From JASHVB01 sp963780805 (GTDB lineage: Bacteria > Pseudomonadota > Alphaproteobacteria > Acetobacterales > Acetobacteraceae): a DNA stretch of 64,000 nt. Below are positions 25,027 to 34,246 of the stretch, piece by piece. The notes beneath the pieces were generated by a model, which was given only the letters and a program-made list of their open reading frames with translations, searched no databases and had not been told where the DNA came from. Made by a program: the position numbers and the translations under genes. Position 1 is the first letter of the stretch. Each line of letters opens with the position of its first letter. Location of the stretch: positions 1-64,000 of the forward strand of contig CAWADP010000022.1 in assembly GCA_963780805.1 (NCBI GenBank), read 5' to 3'.

Positions 25027-25797
25027 TCATGGCTTCAGACGGTAGCCCGTGCGGAAGATCCACCAGAGCAACGCCAGGCACAGCACCATAAAAGCCACGA
25101 CGAAGGCGAGGCTCACCGCGACGCCGACATCCCCCACGCCGTAGAAGCTCCAGCGGAACCCGCTGACCAGATAAACGACCGGGTTGAACAAACTCACTGT
25201 CCGCCATGGCTGCGGCAGCATGTCGATCGAGTAGAACGCGCCACCCAGGAATGTAAGCGGCGTGACCACAAGGGACGGAATGATCGCGAGTTGCTCGAAA
25301 TTCTCGGCCCAGATGCCGATAATAAATCCGAACAAGCCGAAGCACACGGCGGTCAGCACGAGAAAGGCCACCATCCAACCGGGATGCATGATCCGCACCG
25401 GCACGAACAGCGTCGCGGTGGCGAGGATGATCAGGCCGATCAGCACCGATTTCGTCGCGGCTGCTCCGACATAGGCGACGACCGCCTCTGTGCTCGAGAG
25501 CGGGGCGGATAATAGCTCGAAGATTGTGCGGGTGAATTTCGGGAAGTAGATCGCGACCGATGCATTGGATATGCCCTGCGTCAGCAGCGTCAGCATGATG
25601 AGTCCCGGCACGATGAACGCGCCGTAGCCGACACCGCCGACCTGCCGCATGCGCGAGCCGATCGCGCTGCCGAACACGATGAAGTAGAGCATGGTGGTGA
25701 TCACGGGGGTCGCCACGCTCTGCCAAATGGTGCGTCGCGTGCGCGCCATTTCGGTACGGTAGATCGCCCACATTCCGCGAAGGTTGACTCCGCTCAT
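25027..25797 (-). CDS. ABC-2 type exporter permease
   Basis: A 256-residue membrane protein with six predicted helices (VATPVITTMLYFIVFGSAIG, YGAFIVPGLIMLTLLTQGIS, VLIGLIILATATLFV and others). It resembles DrrB/ABC-2 permeases that export drugs, lipids or polysaccharides. The start codon overlaps the end of the ATPase gene by 4 bases, so the two subunits are translationally coupled. Substrate cannot be told from sequence. Confidence 0.85.
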   Translation of the reverse strand: MSGVNLRGMWAIYRTEMARTRRTIWQSVATPVITTMLYFIVFGSAIGSRMRQVGGVGYGAFIVPGLIMLTLLTQGISNASVAIYFPKFTRTIFELLSAPLSSTEAVVAYVGAAATKSVLIGLIILATATLFVPVRIMHPGWMVAFLVLTAVCFGLFGFIIGIWAENFEQLAIIPSLVVTPLTFLGGAFYSIDMLPQPWRTVSLFNPVVYLVSGFRWSFYGVGDVGVAVSLAFVVAFMVLCLALLWWIFRTGYRLKP

Positions 25798-26720
25798 GCC
25801 CGGTTCCCGACCAGACCCACGAAGATGTCCTCGAGCGAAGTCCGGCTGGTCTCAAGATCCTTGTAGTCGATCCCGGCCGCGCCAAGCTCTCGCAGCAGGC
25901 GCGGGATGCCGGTGTCCGGTGCATTCGCATCGAAGTCGTAGATCAGGCGCTCGCCCTCGGCCTCCAGCCGCAACGGCCAGCGGGCGAGTGCGGGCGGGAT
26001 CGCCTCGATCCGCTGCTGCATGATGATGCTGAGCCGTCGTTTGCCGAACTTGTGCATTACCGCGGCGGTCGCCTCGACCAGCACGAGCCGGCCGCGGTCG
26101 ATCACGCCGACACGGTCCGCCATCTCCTCGGCTTCCTCGATGTAATGCGTGGTGAGTATGATCGTGACGCCGCGATCCCGCAGCCGACGTACGAGCTCCC
26201 ACATGTCGCGACGCAGGCTGACATCGACACCGGCGGTTGGCTCGTCGAGGAAGAGGATGGATGGCTCATGGCTTAGCGCCTTGGCTATCATCACGCGCCG
26301 CTTCATGCCGCCCGACAGCTCGAGGACGGACGTGCGCCGTTTCTCCCAGAGCGACAGATCGCGAAGCAGTTGGTCGATATGGGCGGAGGCCGCGCGCTTG
26401 CCGAACAAGCCCCGGCTGAAGCGCACCGTGTCCTCCACGGTGGCGAAGATATCGAGCGCAATCTCCTGTGGCACGAGTCCGATGATCGCGCGCGTGGCGC
26501 GATATTCCCGCACGATGTCGTGTCCGTCGACGAGGACCCGTCCCGAGGTCATCGAGACCAAACCGCAGATGATGCTGATGAGCGTTGTTTTGCCGGCGCC
26601 GTTGGGTCCGAGCAGCGCGAATATCTCCCCCCGTTCTACCGCAAGATCGATTTCATGCAGTGCCACCTGACCGGACTTGTACGTTTTCGTCACGGCAGAA
26701 ACGGATAGGACCGGCGACAT
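25794..26720 (-). CDS. ABC exporter ATP-binding protein
   Basis: A 308-residue ATPase partner of the ABC-2 permease. It has Walker A (LLGPNGAGKTT), the signature ELSGGMKRRV, Walker B (ILFLDEPTAGVD) and the switch His (TTHYIEEAE). The about 80-residue C-terminal extension after the nucleotide-binding domain is usual in DrrA-type exporters. The ATG at 26720 follows AGGAG. A longer frame upstream contains an unrelated Uma2-like fragment and is not used. Confidence 0.85.
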   Translation of the reverse strand: MSPVLSVSAVTKTYKSGQVALHEIDLAVERGEIFALLGPNGAGKTTLISIICGLVSMTSGRVLVDGHDIVREYRATRAIIGLVPQEIALDIFATVEDTVRFSRGLFGKRAASAHIDQLLRDLSLWEKRRTSVLELSGGMKRRVMIAKALSHEPSILFLDEPTAGVDVSLRRDMWELVRRLRDRGVTIILTTHYIEEAEEMADRVGVIDRGRLVLVEATAAVMHKFGKRRLSIIMQQRIEAIPPALARWPLRLEAEGERLIYDFDANAPDTGIPRLLRELGAAGIDYKDLETSRTSLEDIFVGLVGNRA

Positions 26721-26775
26721 GGACTCTCCTGCTTGGGCGTGTGAAAGCTTGCTTACAGTCGATTTCGCGCGTAGC

Positions 26776-26880
26776 CCGCCGCGGTCCGGTTGGAGACATC
26801 GGCACCACCTTTCCGTCGAGGAGTTCAACGCGCTCATTCACGTTCGTGGAATACTTCGGTTTCACCCATGCGGTGATACG
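26776..26880 (-). pseudogene. Fragment resembling a Uma2-family endonuclease
   Basis: A short open stretch reads AWVKPKYSTNVNERVELLDG and KVVPMSPTGPRR, like the conserved ERxELLDGEVxxMSP segment of Uma2-family proteins (PD-(D/E)xK fold). Only this part is recognisable, and there is no start or catalytic core. It is probably a remnant upstream of the exporter genes. The remaining gap 26881-27344 contains no other recognisable gene. Confidence 0.35.
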
Positions 26881-27344
26881 CGGCGAGGGTGAACAGCCGT
26901 GGCGGCGTCCGGACCTCGGTGTTAGTGTCCATGGACCCCCCAATAGCGGTTTCCCGGGCCTCGTCACAGGGGCGTCTGGCCCCCGCTGTGCGCTTCCACC
27001 CGAAGCAACGGGGCTGTAACCACCTTCAGCAGCGCCCGTGCTCGGTTCCTGAGCCGCCACAGGCTCGAGGTGGGTCCGCATTGCGCCCATGCCTGGCGTG
27101 GCCTGTCGCGATCGACTTCCCAAAAGCGAACAAGGCAAACCGCGTCCGGCACGGCGCGGTCGGTGCTCCGGCCTCACGCCGGCACATCGTATTGCTCCGC
27201 GAGGTTGATCGCCGGCACAAATTCGGCTGAACTCGCTCACAGAGAACAGCTCTGCCGGACAGTTCGCCGTAGCGACGCGGTCCACGCCCCGCTTGGGGAC
27301 CGTCCGCCGCAGGGGACTGCACGCCAGGCTCGGGAGGAACTGCC

Positions 27345-28106
27345 ATGCCGTTTTATCAAAGAGGCGACGTCCGCATCCGCTACGAGGAGACAGGCTCCGG
27401 TTTTCCGCTGTTGGTCACTCCGGGCGGCGGCTTGAACTCCCGCGTCAGTAACTGGCAAACCGCGGTGTTCAACGCACCGGAGGCGTTCAAGCACGACTTC
27501 CGCTGCATCACCATGGACCAGCGCAACGCCAACGGCGGCGAATCGACCGGCCCCGTGCCGGTCGACAACCCGTGGGATGCGTTCGCGGACGACCAGTTGG
27601 GGCTGATGGATCACCTCGGCATCCGCGAATTCTTCTACATGGGCTACTGCATCGGCGGGTGCTTCGCCGGGAAGCTGATGCAGCGGGCGCCCGACCGCGT
27701 CGTTGCCGCCGTGTTCTGCCAGACCGTCGGCTTCCGGCCGGAGGACCCGGCCGTCATGTACCGGCATAGCAAGGAAAACTGGGCGCCGGACTTCATGCAG
27801 CGGCGGCCCGACGTGTCGGCGAACACTATCGAGAAATACCTGCACAACCTATACGCGGTTCAGCCCGATTTCCTATACAGTGTGTCACGCGACTTTATCA
27901 AAAATTGCCGGACGCCAATGCTGGTGCTGCCGGATGACATCCCATCGCATCCGCTACAGACTTCGATCGATGTCGCCTCGCTGGCGCCTAACGCCGAGAT
28001 CACGGTGTACCCGTGGAAGGAGCCGGAGGCGCTGAAGCAACGCACGATCGACCGGGTGCGTCGTTTCCTCAAGGCGCACATCCCGATGCGCGCTGCCGCG
28101 CAATAG
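27345..28106 (+). CDS. Alpha/beta hydrolase with Cys nucleophile
   Basis: A 253-residue alpha/beta hydrolase. The oxyanion strand is FPLLVTPGGGLNS, the nucleophile elbow is YMGYCIGGCF, with Cys where most members have Ser, and a likely acid lies in MLVLPDDIPSHP. A Cys nucleophile is typical of dienelactone hydrolases, but the overall layout is that of the larger ester-hydrolase group. The usual C-terminal catalytic His is not at its normal place (VYPWKEPEALK); the His of PSHP may serve instead. It stands alone behind GAGGAA. Substrate is unknown. Confidence 0.75.
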   Translation: MPFYQRGDVRIRYEETGSGFPLLVTPGGGLNSRVSNWQTAVFNAPEAFKHDFRCITMDQRNANGGESTGPVPVDNPWDAFADDQLGLMDHLGIREFFYMGYCIGGCFAGKLMQRAPDRVVAAVFCQTVGFRPEDPAVMYRHSKENWAPDFMQRRPDVSANTIEKYLHNLYAVQPDFLYSVSRDFIKNCRTPMLVLPDDIPSHPLQTSIDVASLAPNAEITVYPWKEPEALKQRTIDRVRRFLKAHIPMRAAAQ

Positions 28107-28836
28107 CTTTGTAGAGCTTGTCTGCGACCGGCCCGCGGCGGCTGGGCTTTGCCGCCGCCGCGCCGGTGTGTCTTTTGCCGTAGTACCACGCATCTTTTCC
28201 GGGTTATTGTCTTATTTACTGGAAGAATTCGCACCGCTCGCTCCTTCCTCGCCCCGGCTGCTGCCGTCTAGGCGGGTCATCCTGCCGGACCGCCGGTGGG
28301 CCGCATCCAGGAGCCAACCGCCTCGATCCACGGTGCTGCCCCTGGTTCGGGAGCAATCCCGGACTTCGGCCCGGCGCGCCTGGGTGACCTGGCGCAGGCT
28401 CTGCGGATGACCCTGATGATCCGCTCCACGGCCCCGCGGTAGGAGCGATCGGCTCGAAACCGCCTCATTTTCTGGTGTCACAAATTCGTGATCAATGACG
28501 TAACTTTGATGTGGTTGTATCCATCACTTATTTTGATACGTACACGCTCCCCACTTGATCGTCCCAAGTCGATATGGCGACGGAATGATGGAAGTCATAT
28601 CGAGCGGTTGTATTTGAACCGTCACGCTCCCAAGCTACACGCAGCGTCCGGTCACCGAGGCTCGCCCTTGATACGGCACAGCAATTCCTCCTAATGAAAC
28701 CTGGTCACTATCCAGTGAAGTAGGGAACCGCTGATCAAGTCCCCCACCGCGCGGCCAACCATTGGGAGCACTCACTTTCTCTCGGCGGCGGGGATTTAAT
28801 CAGAGGTTCCTCAGGTCATAATCGTGAGATCAGCTC
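28107..28836. other. Long intergenic region with a MITE-like element
   Basis: These 730 bases hold no convincing gene. The part 28460-28690 is more AT-rich than its surroundings, suggesting foreign or decayed DNA. The 3' part contains the inverted-repeat element at 28724-28810. The promoter of the downstream hybrid kinase gene must also lie here, but no clear -35/-10 pair is seen. Confidence 0.5.
28724..28810. mobile_element. MITE-like element with 21-bp inverted repeats
   Basis: GGAACCGCTGATCAAGTCCC at the left (28724-28744) matches the reverse complement of the right end (28790-28810), which reads GGAACCTCTGATTAAATCCC, at 17 of 21 bases. The 87-bp unit has no coding capacity. Such short non-coding elements with IS5-like ends are mobilised in trans. 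No clear target duplication is seen. Confidence 0.5.
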
Positions 28837-31800
28837 ATGCCTGACCGCCCTCCGGTTTCGGGACAATCAACCCCAGTAGCATCTCCGCCTCGACCTTGGC
28901 TGACCGACCAATCGTCGAGCCGCAACCGTAGAGCCAGACACTGGCTGTTCGGCTTAACAAGCATCAGATGTATTGCTGTCATGATGGCTGGCTTACTGCT
29001 CGGTATCATTCTGCCAGCGGCGGTGAATAACCAGTCAACCGTTGCCCGGATCGAGCATCCCTGGGGGGTCGTCGACGCCATCAGGCAATTCGCGACGAGC
29101 GCCAATGCGTCGGAGTTGACCAGACGCGGCTTTCTACTCAATCTACTCAATGAGGATGTTACTTATCTCAAACGGTATGCCCGCGCCGGCGATGTCGAAG
29201 GGGTGATTGCCAGCGAACCCGGGGACGCGGGCAATCGCCTTACAGACGCCATCCGGCGGCCGACCGGAGACATGGCCGCCGAGGAACAAGGTCTGGCGCG
29301 GACAGGTCCAGCCCAACAGCCGCTCTCCCAGAGCACGATGACTTTCATTCTTATCGGGTCGGGTCTCTTTGCGGTCGGCTGCATCGTCGTGAGCACCGTT
29401 ATGATCTTTCGCGTAATGACCGCCAACGCCATCGCAAGGCGCGCTATGGCGGCTGCGGCTGAGAGCCAGGAGATGCTCGATATGATCAACGTTGCCGCCC
29501 TCATGGTCCTCCGCGACTTCGACGGCACCATTCACTTCTGGTCGGAAGGCTGCCGCCGCCTGTATGGCTGGACCGCCGCGCAAGCCGTCGGGCGTCTATC
29601 GCACGAACTGCTTCAAACGGTTTATCCCGGCTCGCGCGGCGAGGTCGAAGCGGCACTGCGACGCCACGGCACATGGCAAGGCGAACTGCGCCAACGCACC
29701 ACGGACGGCGCGGAGGTGACCGTCGCGGCATGCAAAAATTTGCACGACTTCGCCGACGGAACCGGCACGGTGATCGTAACCAACGTGACCGATCTGACTT
29801 TGCTGCGCAGGGCCGAGTACGCGCTGCGAAACAGCGAGGCGCAATTTTCCTCGCTTGTGGACACGGCGGCCGATGGCTTCGTCATCGCCGATTCCGAGGG
29901 TCAGATCCAGTCGGTCAACCGAGCCGTGCTCCGCATGTTCGGCTACGAGCGGGCCGAGGAGCTGGTCGGCCACAACCTCGGTGTCCTGATGCCCGCGGCC
30001 GAGGCGATGCAGCTCAACCGCTACATCGCAGCTCACCGCGCTGGCGCCGCGCCCCGCGCGATCGGCGTGCCAGGCCGCGAATTGCTCGCAGTCCGGCGCG
30101 ACGGTGCGGAGTTTCCGATCGATCTCTCGGTCAGCTCGTTCAGCAGCAATGGCTCGCACCGTCTAACCGGCATTATCCGAGACGCTACCGCCCGAAAACA
30201 GGACGAAATGACGCTGCGCGAAAATGAGGCGCGCCTGCGGCTGGTGCAGCAAGTCAGTGGCATCGCCTATTCGGATCAACAAGTATCCGAGCCTGAGATA
30301 CTTATCTCGGAGGAATTTGCTCGTCTTTACGGCCTGCCGATCGAGCAGACCCACATCACGGCTGATGAGTGGGGCGCTCTGCTGCATCCCGATGACCGGG
30401 ACCGTATACTTGCAGATGGGCGAAGCATCATAGAGACCGACGGTATCGTCGCCGCGGAGTTTCGTATCTGCCGCCTTGATGGATCAGTACGCTGGGTCAA
30501 GATGCGCGTCGAAACCTTTCGCGGATCGGACGGCCAGCCACTGCGCCGCATCGGCGCGCAGCAGGACATCACCGATACGGTCATCGCCCGCGAAACACTG
30601 GCTATCCGTCAGCAGGAGCTGGAGCGGCGCGTGATCGAGCGCACGACGGCGCTGGCCGAGGCAGAGGCGCGCTTTCGCGGGATTTTCGATTCGCAGTTCC
30701 AACTCATCAGCCTGCTCGCGCCCGATGGCACCATTTTGGAGATGAACCGCACCGGGCTCGACGCGGGCGGTCTGAAGCGTGCCGACGTTGTCGGCCAGCC
30801 GATCTGGGAAGTGAAATGGTGGCCCGTCGCCGAGCATGACCGGCTCCGTCAGGACATCGCCCAGACTGTAAAGCATGGTGGGATGATCCGCCGCGAACTG
30901 GAGATCTACAACGCAGACGGGCAAATCATCCACCTCGACCTTTCGCTGAAGTCGGTGCACGACCAGGCGAGCGGTGCGATTACATCGATCCTCGTCGAAG
31001 GCCGAGACCTGACCGAGCAACATCACCTTGCTGCCCAGCTTGCCCAGGCGCAGAAGGTCCAGGCGCTCGGTCAACTTGCCGGAGGCATTGCGCACGACTT
31101 CAACAATATCCTCCAGGCTGTTCTGGGTGCCGCCCACTTGATCGAGCAGCGGCCCGACGATCGAGCCAAAACGCGCCGTCTCGCCCGCACGGTTATCAGC
31201 GCCGCCCACCGCGGCACTTCGATCGCCCAGCGGTTGCTGTCCTTCACCCGCCGTGGCGAGTTGCGTGCCGAGGCGATCGACACTGCCGAGATGCTCGACA
31301 GTGTGCGTGAGGTGCTCGCGCACACGCTCGGCACCACGATCACGGTCTGCATCGATGTCCCGCCGGATATTCCGCCTCTCGTCGCCGATCTGGCGCAGTT
31401 GGAGACGGCCATCATCAATCTTGGCACCAATGCCCGCGACGCCATGCCCGCTGGCGGCACGCTCACCCTCGCTGCCGAGGTCGCGCACGTGCCAGGGGAC
31501 GGCCGTCATCCGGCACGTCTCGCACCGGGCGACTATGTGCGGCTGCGCGTCACTGACAACGGGACAGGCATGGATGCGGCCACGTTCATACGCGCGGGCG
31601 AGCCATTCTTTACCACCAAGCCACCGGGTCTGGGCACCGGCCTCGGTCTGACGATGGTCAAGGGATTCGCCGAGCAATCGGGCGGTGCGCTGTCGATCAG
31701 CAGCTCTCCCGGTGCCGGAACCACGGTCGTGATCTGGTTGCCTCAGGCTTTGGGCGGTGTCGTTGCGGCTTGCGCCAGTGACATCGGGATGGAGACAGGA

Positions 31801-32175
31801 ATCGGGATGTCGGGCCGCATCCTTTTGGTGGACGATGATGACCTGGTGCGTGACGTGTTGTCCGCCGAACTCGAAACCGAAGGTTTCACGACGCTGATGG
31901 CGGCCAGCGGAGGCGAGGCGCTTGCCTTGATCGAAGCGGGCGAGGCCGTGGATGCAATGGTGAGCGATATGTCGATGCCAGGCTTGAATGGCGTGACGAC
32001 CATTCAAAGGGCGCGTGCACTGCGTCCTCGGCTGCCGTGCTTCCTGCTGACAGGCTATGTCGGCGAGCGCAATGCATTGTCCGCGGAGAACTCATTTACG
32101 CTGGTGCGCAAGCCTGTGGCCGGGCGGACTTTGGCGACCCAGATCGAAGCTGCCCTCGAAGGCGCGAGGCGGTAG
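28837..32175 (+). CDS. PAS-rich hybrid sensor histidine kinase
   Basis: A 1112-residue membrane sensor. Two transmembrane helices (about residues 47-67 and 168-193) enclose a periplasmic region of about 100 residues. Four PAS-like domains follow (about 205-325, 335-450, 460-590 and 615-740), then HisKA with LAGGIAHDFNNILQAVLGAA (His 753). The HATPase has ETAIINLGTNARDAM, VTDNGTGMD and GLGTGLGLTMVKGF. The C-terminal receiver domain (about 990-1105) has VDDDD, the phospho-acceptor in MVSDMSMPG and a Lys in LVRKP. It probably senses a redox or small-molecule cue and relays phosphate within one chain. No partner regulator is adjacent. Confidence 0.9.
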   Translation: MPDRPPVSGQSTPVASPPRPWLTDQSSSRNRRARHWLFGLTSIRCIAVMMAGLLLGIILPAAVNNQSTVARIEHPWGVVDAIRQFATSANASELTRRGFLLNLLNEDVTYLKRYARAGDVEGVIASEPGDAGNRLTDAIRRPTGDMAAEEQGLARTGPAQQPLSQSTMTFILIGSGLFAVGCIVVSTVMIFRVMTANAIARRAMAAAAESQEMLDMINVAALMVLRDFDGTIHFWSEGCRRLYGWTAAQAVGRLSHELLQTVYPGSRGEVEAALRRHGTWQGELRQRTTDGAEVTVAACKNLHDFADGTGTVIVTNVTDLTLLRRAEYALRNSEAQFSSLVDTAADGFVIADSEGQIQSVNRAVLRMFGYERAEELVGHNLGVLMPAAEAMQLNRYIAAHRAGAAPRAIGVPGRELLAVRRDGAEFPIDLSVSSFSSNGSHRLTGIIRDATARKQDEMTLRENEARLRLVQQVSGIAYSDQQVSEPEILISEEFARLYGLPIEQTHITADEWGALLHPDDRDRILADGRSIIETDGIVAAEFRICRLDGSVRWVKMRVETFRGSDGQPLRRIGAQQDITDTVIARETLAIRQQELERRVIERTTALAEAEARFRGIFDSQFQLISLLAPDGTILEMNRTGLDAGGLKRADVVGQPIWEVKWWPVAEHDRLRQDIAQTVKHGGMIRRELEIYNADGQIIHLDLSLKSVHDQASGAITSILVEGRDLTEQHHLAAQLAQAQKVQALGQLAGGIAHDFNNILQAVLGAAHLIEQRPDDRAKTRRLARTVISAAHRGTSIAQRLLSFTRRGELRAEAIDTAEMLDSVREVLAHTLGTTITVCIDVPPDIPPLVADLAQLETAIINLGTNARDAMPAGGTLTLAAEVAHVPGDGRHPARLAPGDYVRLRVTDNGTGMDAATFIRAGEPFFTTKPPGLGTGLGLTMVKGFAEQSGGALSISSSPGAGTTVVIWLPQALGGVVAACASDIGMETGIGMSGRILLVDDDDLVRDVLSAELETEGFTTLMAASGGEALALIEAGEAVDAMVSDMSMPGLNGVTTIQRARALRPRLPCFLLTGYVGERNALSAENSFTLVRKPVAGRTLATQIEAALEGARR

Positions 32176-32242
32176 AGAGGACACGACGCCTCCAGTGCCC
32201 GGCGTGACGGGCTGCCTGGCTCGGCACCCCGGGCCCCGGCCA

Positions 32243-33133
32243 TCACCCCTCTCCCAGCGCCGCCCGCAAACTTCCCCCATGCCGCGCCAGCAACGCCTCG
32301 GCGTCGGGAACCGCCATGCCGCGCACCACCAGCACCGCCAGCTTCACCTTCCCGCCCGCCGCTTCCAGCGCCGCCCGCGCCGCCACCTCGTCGCAGCCGG
32401 TCAGCCCGCGCAGCATCCGCATCGCGCGCGCCCGCAGCTTGGCGTTGCGCGCCTGCATGTCCACCATCCGCCCGCGATACACCCGCCCCAGCCGCACCAT
32501 CACCGTGGTGGAGAACAGGTTCAGCGCCGCCTTCTGTGCGGTGCCCGCTTTCATGCGGGTGGAACCGGCGATCGCCTCGGCGCCGGTCTCGATCGGCACC
32601 GGGAATTCCGCTGCCTCCAGCAGGGGCGAGCGGGCCGTGCTCGCCACCCCGATGGTCAAGGCGCCGCGCCCCCGTGCCGCCCGCACCGCCGCCACTGTGA
32701 AGCTCGTGCTGCCGCTGGCGGCCACTCCCAGCAGCACGTCCGCCGGCCCCAAGGCGTGCTGCGCCACCGCCGCCGCGGCGAGGTCCGCGCGATCCTCGGC
32801 GTTCTCGACCGAGCGCAGCAGCGCCGCCTCGCCCCCCGCCATCAGCAGCACCAGCCGGTCCTCCGGCCAGTCGAAGGTCGGCACCAGCTCCACCGCGTCC
32901 TGCACGGCGACACGGCCCGACGTGCCGGCGCCGGCGTAGGCCAGCCGTCCTCCCGCCGCGAGGCGCACCGCCGCCGCCTCCACGGCGCGTCCCAGCGCCG
33001 GCAGCGCCGGACCCAGCGCGGCGACGGCCGCCAACTGCCCCTCCCACAGCGAGGCCAGGATCGTCGGCACATCCCAGGCATCGATCGTGTCGTGGCGAGG
33101 ACTGACGGCCTCGGTGGCGGGCAGGCGCATCAT
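32243..33133 (-). CDS. murQ: N-acetylmuramic acid 6-phosphate etherase
   Basis: A 296-residue SIS-domain lyase that splits MurNAc 6-phosphate into GlcNAc 6-phosphate and D-lactate during cell-wall recycling. The SIS core is seen in RLAYAGAGTSGRVAVQDAVE and LLGVAASGSTSFTVAAVRAA, followed by the family segments GAEAIAGSTRMKAGTAQKAA and LNLFSTTVMV. The ATG at 33133 overlaps the stop of the upstream permease gene (ATGA) and GGAGG lies just before it, so it is translationally coupled to the transporter. This suggests that the transporter handles muropeptides or MurNAc-containing compounds. Confidence 0.9.
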   Translation of the reverse strand: MMRLPATEAVSPRHDTIDAWDVPTILASLWEGQLAAVAALGPALPALGRAVEAAAVRLAAGGRLAYAGAGTSGRVAVQDAVELVPTFDWPEDRLVLLMAGGEAALLRSVENAEDRADLAAAAVAQHALGPADVLLGVAASGSTSFTVAAVRAARGRGALTIGVASTARSPLLEAAEFPVPIETGAEAIAGSTRMKAGTAQKAALNLFSTTVMVRLGRVYRGRMVDMQARNAKLRARAMRMLRGLTGCDEVAARAALEAAGGKVKLAVLVVRGMAVPDAEALLARHGGSLRAALGEG

Positions 33134-33948
33134 GTCCTCCGCAGCCTGGGATCCAGCCGTTCGGCCAGCCCGTCGCCCAGCAGGTTGAAGCCCAGCGAGG
33201 CCAGCAGGATTGCCGCCCCGGAAAACACCGCCGGCCATGGCGACAGCACCAGGTAGTTCCTGCTTTCGGCCAGCATGCGCCCCAGCGACGGGGTGGGCGG
33301 CTGCGTGCCCAGGCCGAGGAACGACAACGACGCCTCCACCAGTATTGCAGTGGACAGCGACAGGCTGGCCTGCACGAACACCACCGAGGCGAGGTTGGGC
33401 AGCAGATGCCGCAGCAGGATGCGCGGCGTGCCGGCGCCGATGGCGCGGGCGGCTTCGACGAACTCGCTGACACGCAGTTGCAGGGCGGGACCGCGCAGGG
33501 TGCGGGCGAAGATCGGCACGTAGGCCACGCCGATCGCCGCCGCCGCGCTGGTAGCGCCCGGGCCCAACAGGGCGATGATCCCGATCGCCAGCAGGATGAT
33601 CGGGAAGGCGAACAGGATGTCGGCGAGGCGCATCACCACCCGGTCCACCACGCCGCCGCACCACGCCGCGATCAAACCCAGCGAGCCACCCACCGCCAGC
33701 GCCCCCAGCACGGACGTCGCCGACACCGCGAACAGCGTGCGCAGGCCGAACAGAATGCGCGCCAGCACATCGCGGCCGAAATTGTCGGTGCCGAGCCAGT
33801 GCGCGGCGTCCGGTGCGCCCAGCCGCGCCAGGATGTCCTGCGCGTTGGGAGCGAACGGCGAGAGCCACGGCGCCAATGCCGCCGCCAACGCCAGCAACAC
33901 CACCAGTGCCGCGCCCAGCCGCAGCACCAGGGGGATGTCCCGGGTCAT
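33130..33948 (-). CDS. Dipeptide-type ABC permease, DppC-like
   Basis: A 272-residue inner-membrane permease of the DppC/OppC group: an N-terminal helix, the segment HWLGTDNFGRDVLARILFGL, then five helices with the EAA loop EFVEAARAIGAGTPRILLRH. It pairs with the DppB-like protein encoded upstream. The gene is followed without gap by murQ. ATPase and binding-protein genes are not in the neighbourhood. Confidence 0.85.
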   Translation of the reverse strand: MTRDIPLVLRLGAALVVLLALAAALAPWLSPFAPNAQDILARLGAPDAAHWLGTDNFGRDVLARILFGLRTLFAVSATSVLGALAVGGSLGLIAAWCGGVVDRVVMRLADILFAFPIILLAIGIIALLGPGATSAAAAIGVAYVPIFARTLRGPALQLRVSEFVEAARAIGAGTPRILLRHLLPNLASVVFVQASLSLSTAILVEASLSFLGLGTQPPTPSLGRMLAESRNYLVLSPWPAVFSGAAILLASLGFNLLGDGLAERLDPRLRRT

Positions 33949-34050
33949 GCGGCGCTCGCCCAGGTATGCGCGCCTCGTGTCATTTTAGCGCAGCGAGGCT
34001 GACGTGCAGCGAGGCTGGCGTCGCCGGCCATGCGCCCCTCGCCCGCCACT

Positions 34051-34132
34051 GTCATTGCGAGCGCAGCGAAGCAATCTCCCACGAGTGACGTGCGAACCCT
34101 CCGGGAGATTGCTTCGCTGCGCTCGCAATGAC
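34051..34132. repeat. Dispersed palindrome, copy 2 (GTCATTGCGAGCG family)
   Basis: A near-perfect palindrome: GTCATTGCGAGCGCAGCGAA at the left mirrors TTCGCTGCGCTCGCAATGAC at the right, with GCAATCTCCC/GGGAGATTGC inside. It sits between the two permease genes. The following 110 bases repeat GCAATGACAGTTG and TTCCTCTGCCGCGAC, a low-complexity stretch. Confidence 0.85.
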
Positions 34133-34246
34133 AGTTGCAACGAGCATGGCAGGGACGGTTGCAATGACAGTTGCGCCGCCAGTTTCCTCTGCCGCGACTT
34201 CCTCTGCCACGACTTCCCCTGCCGCGACAGCAAAAGGTGCCGCCGG

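Noticed and set aside
27026..27346. Minus-strand frames in the gap before the alpha/beta hydrolase
   Set aside because: Cys/Arg-rich composition, no motif, several overlapping frames of similar length; treated as non-coding apart from the Uma2-like fragment.
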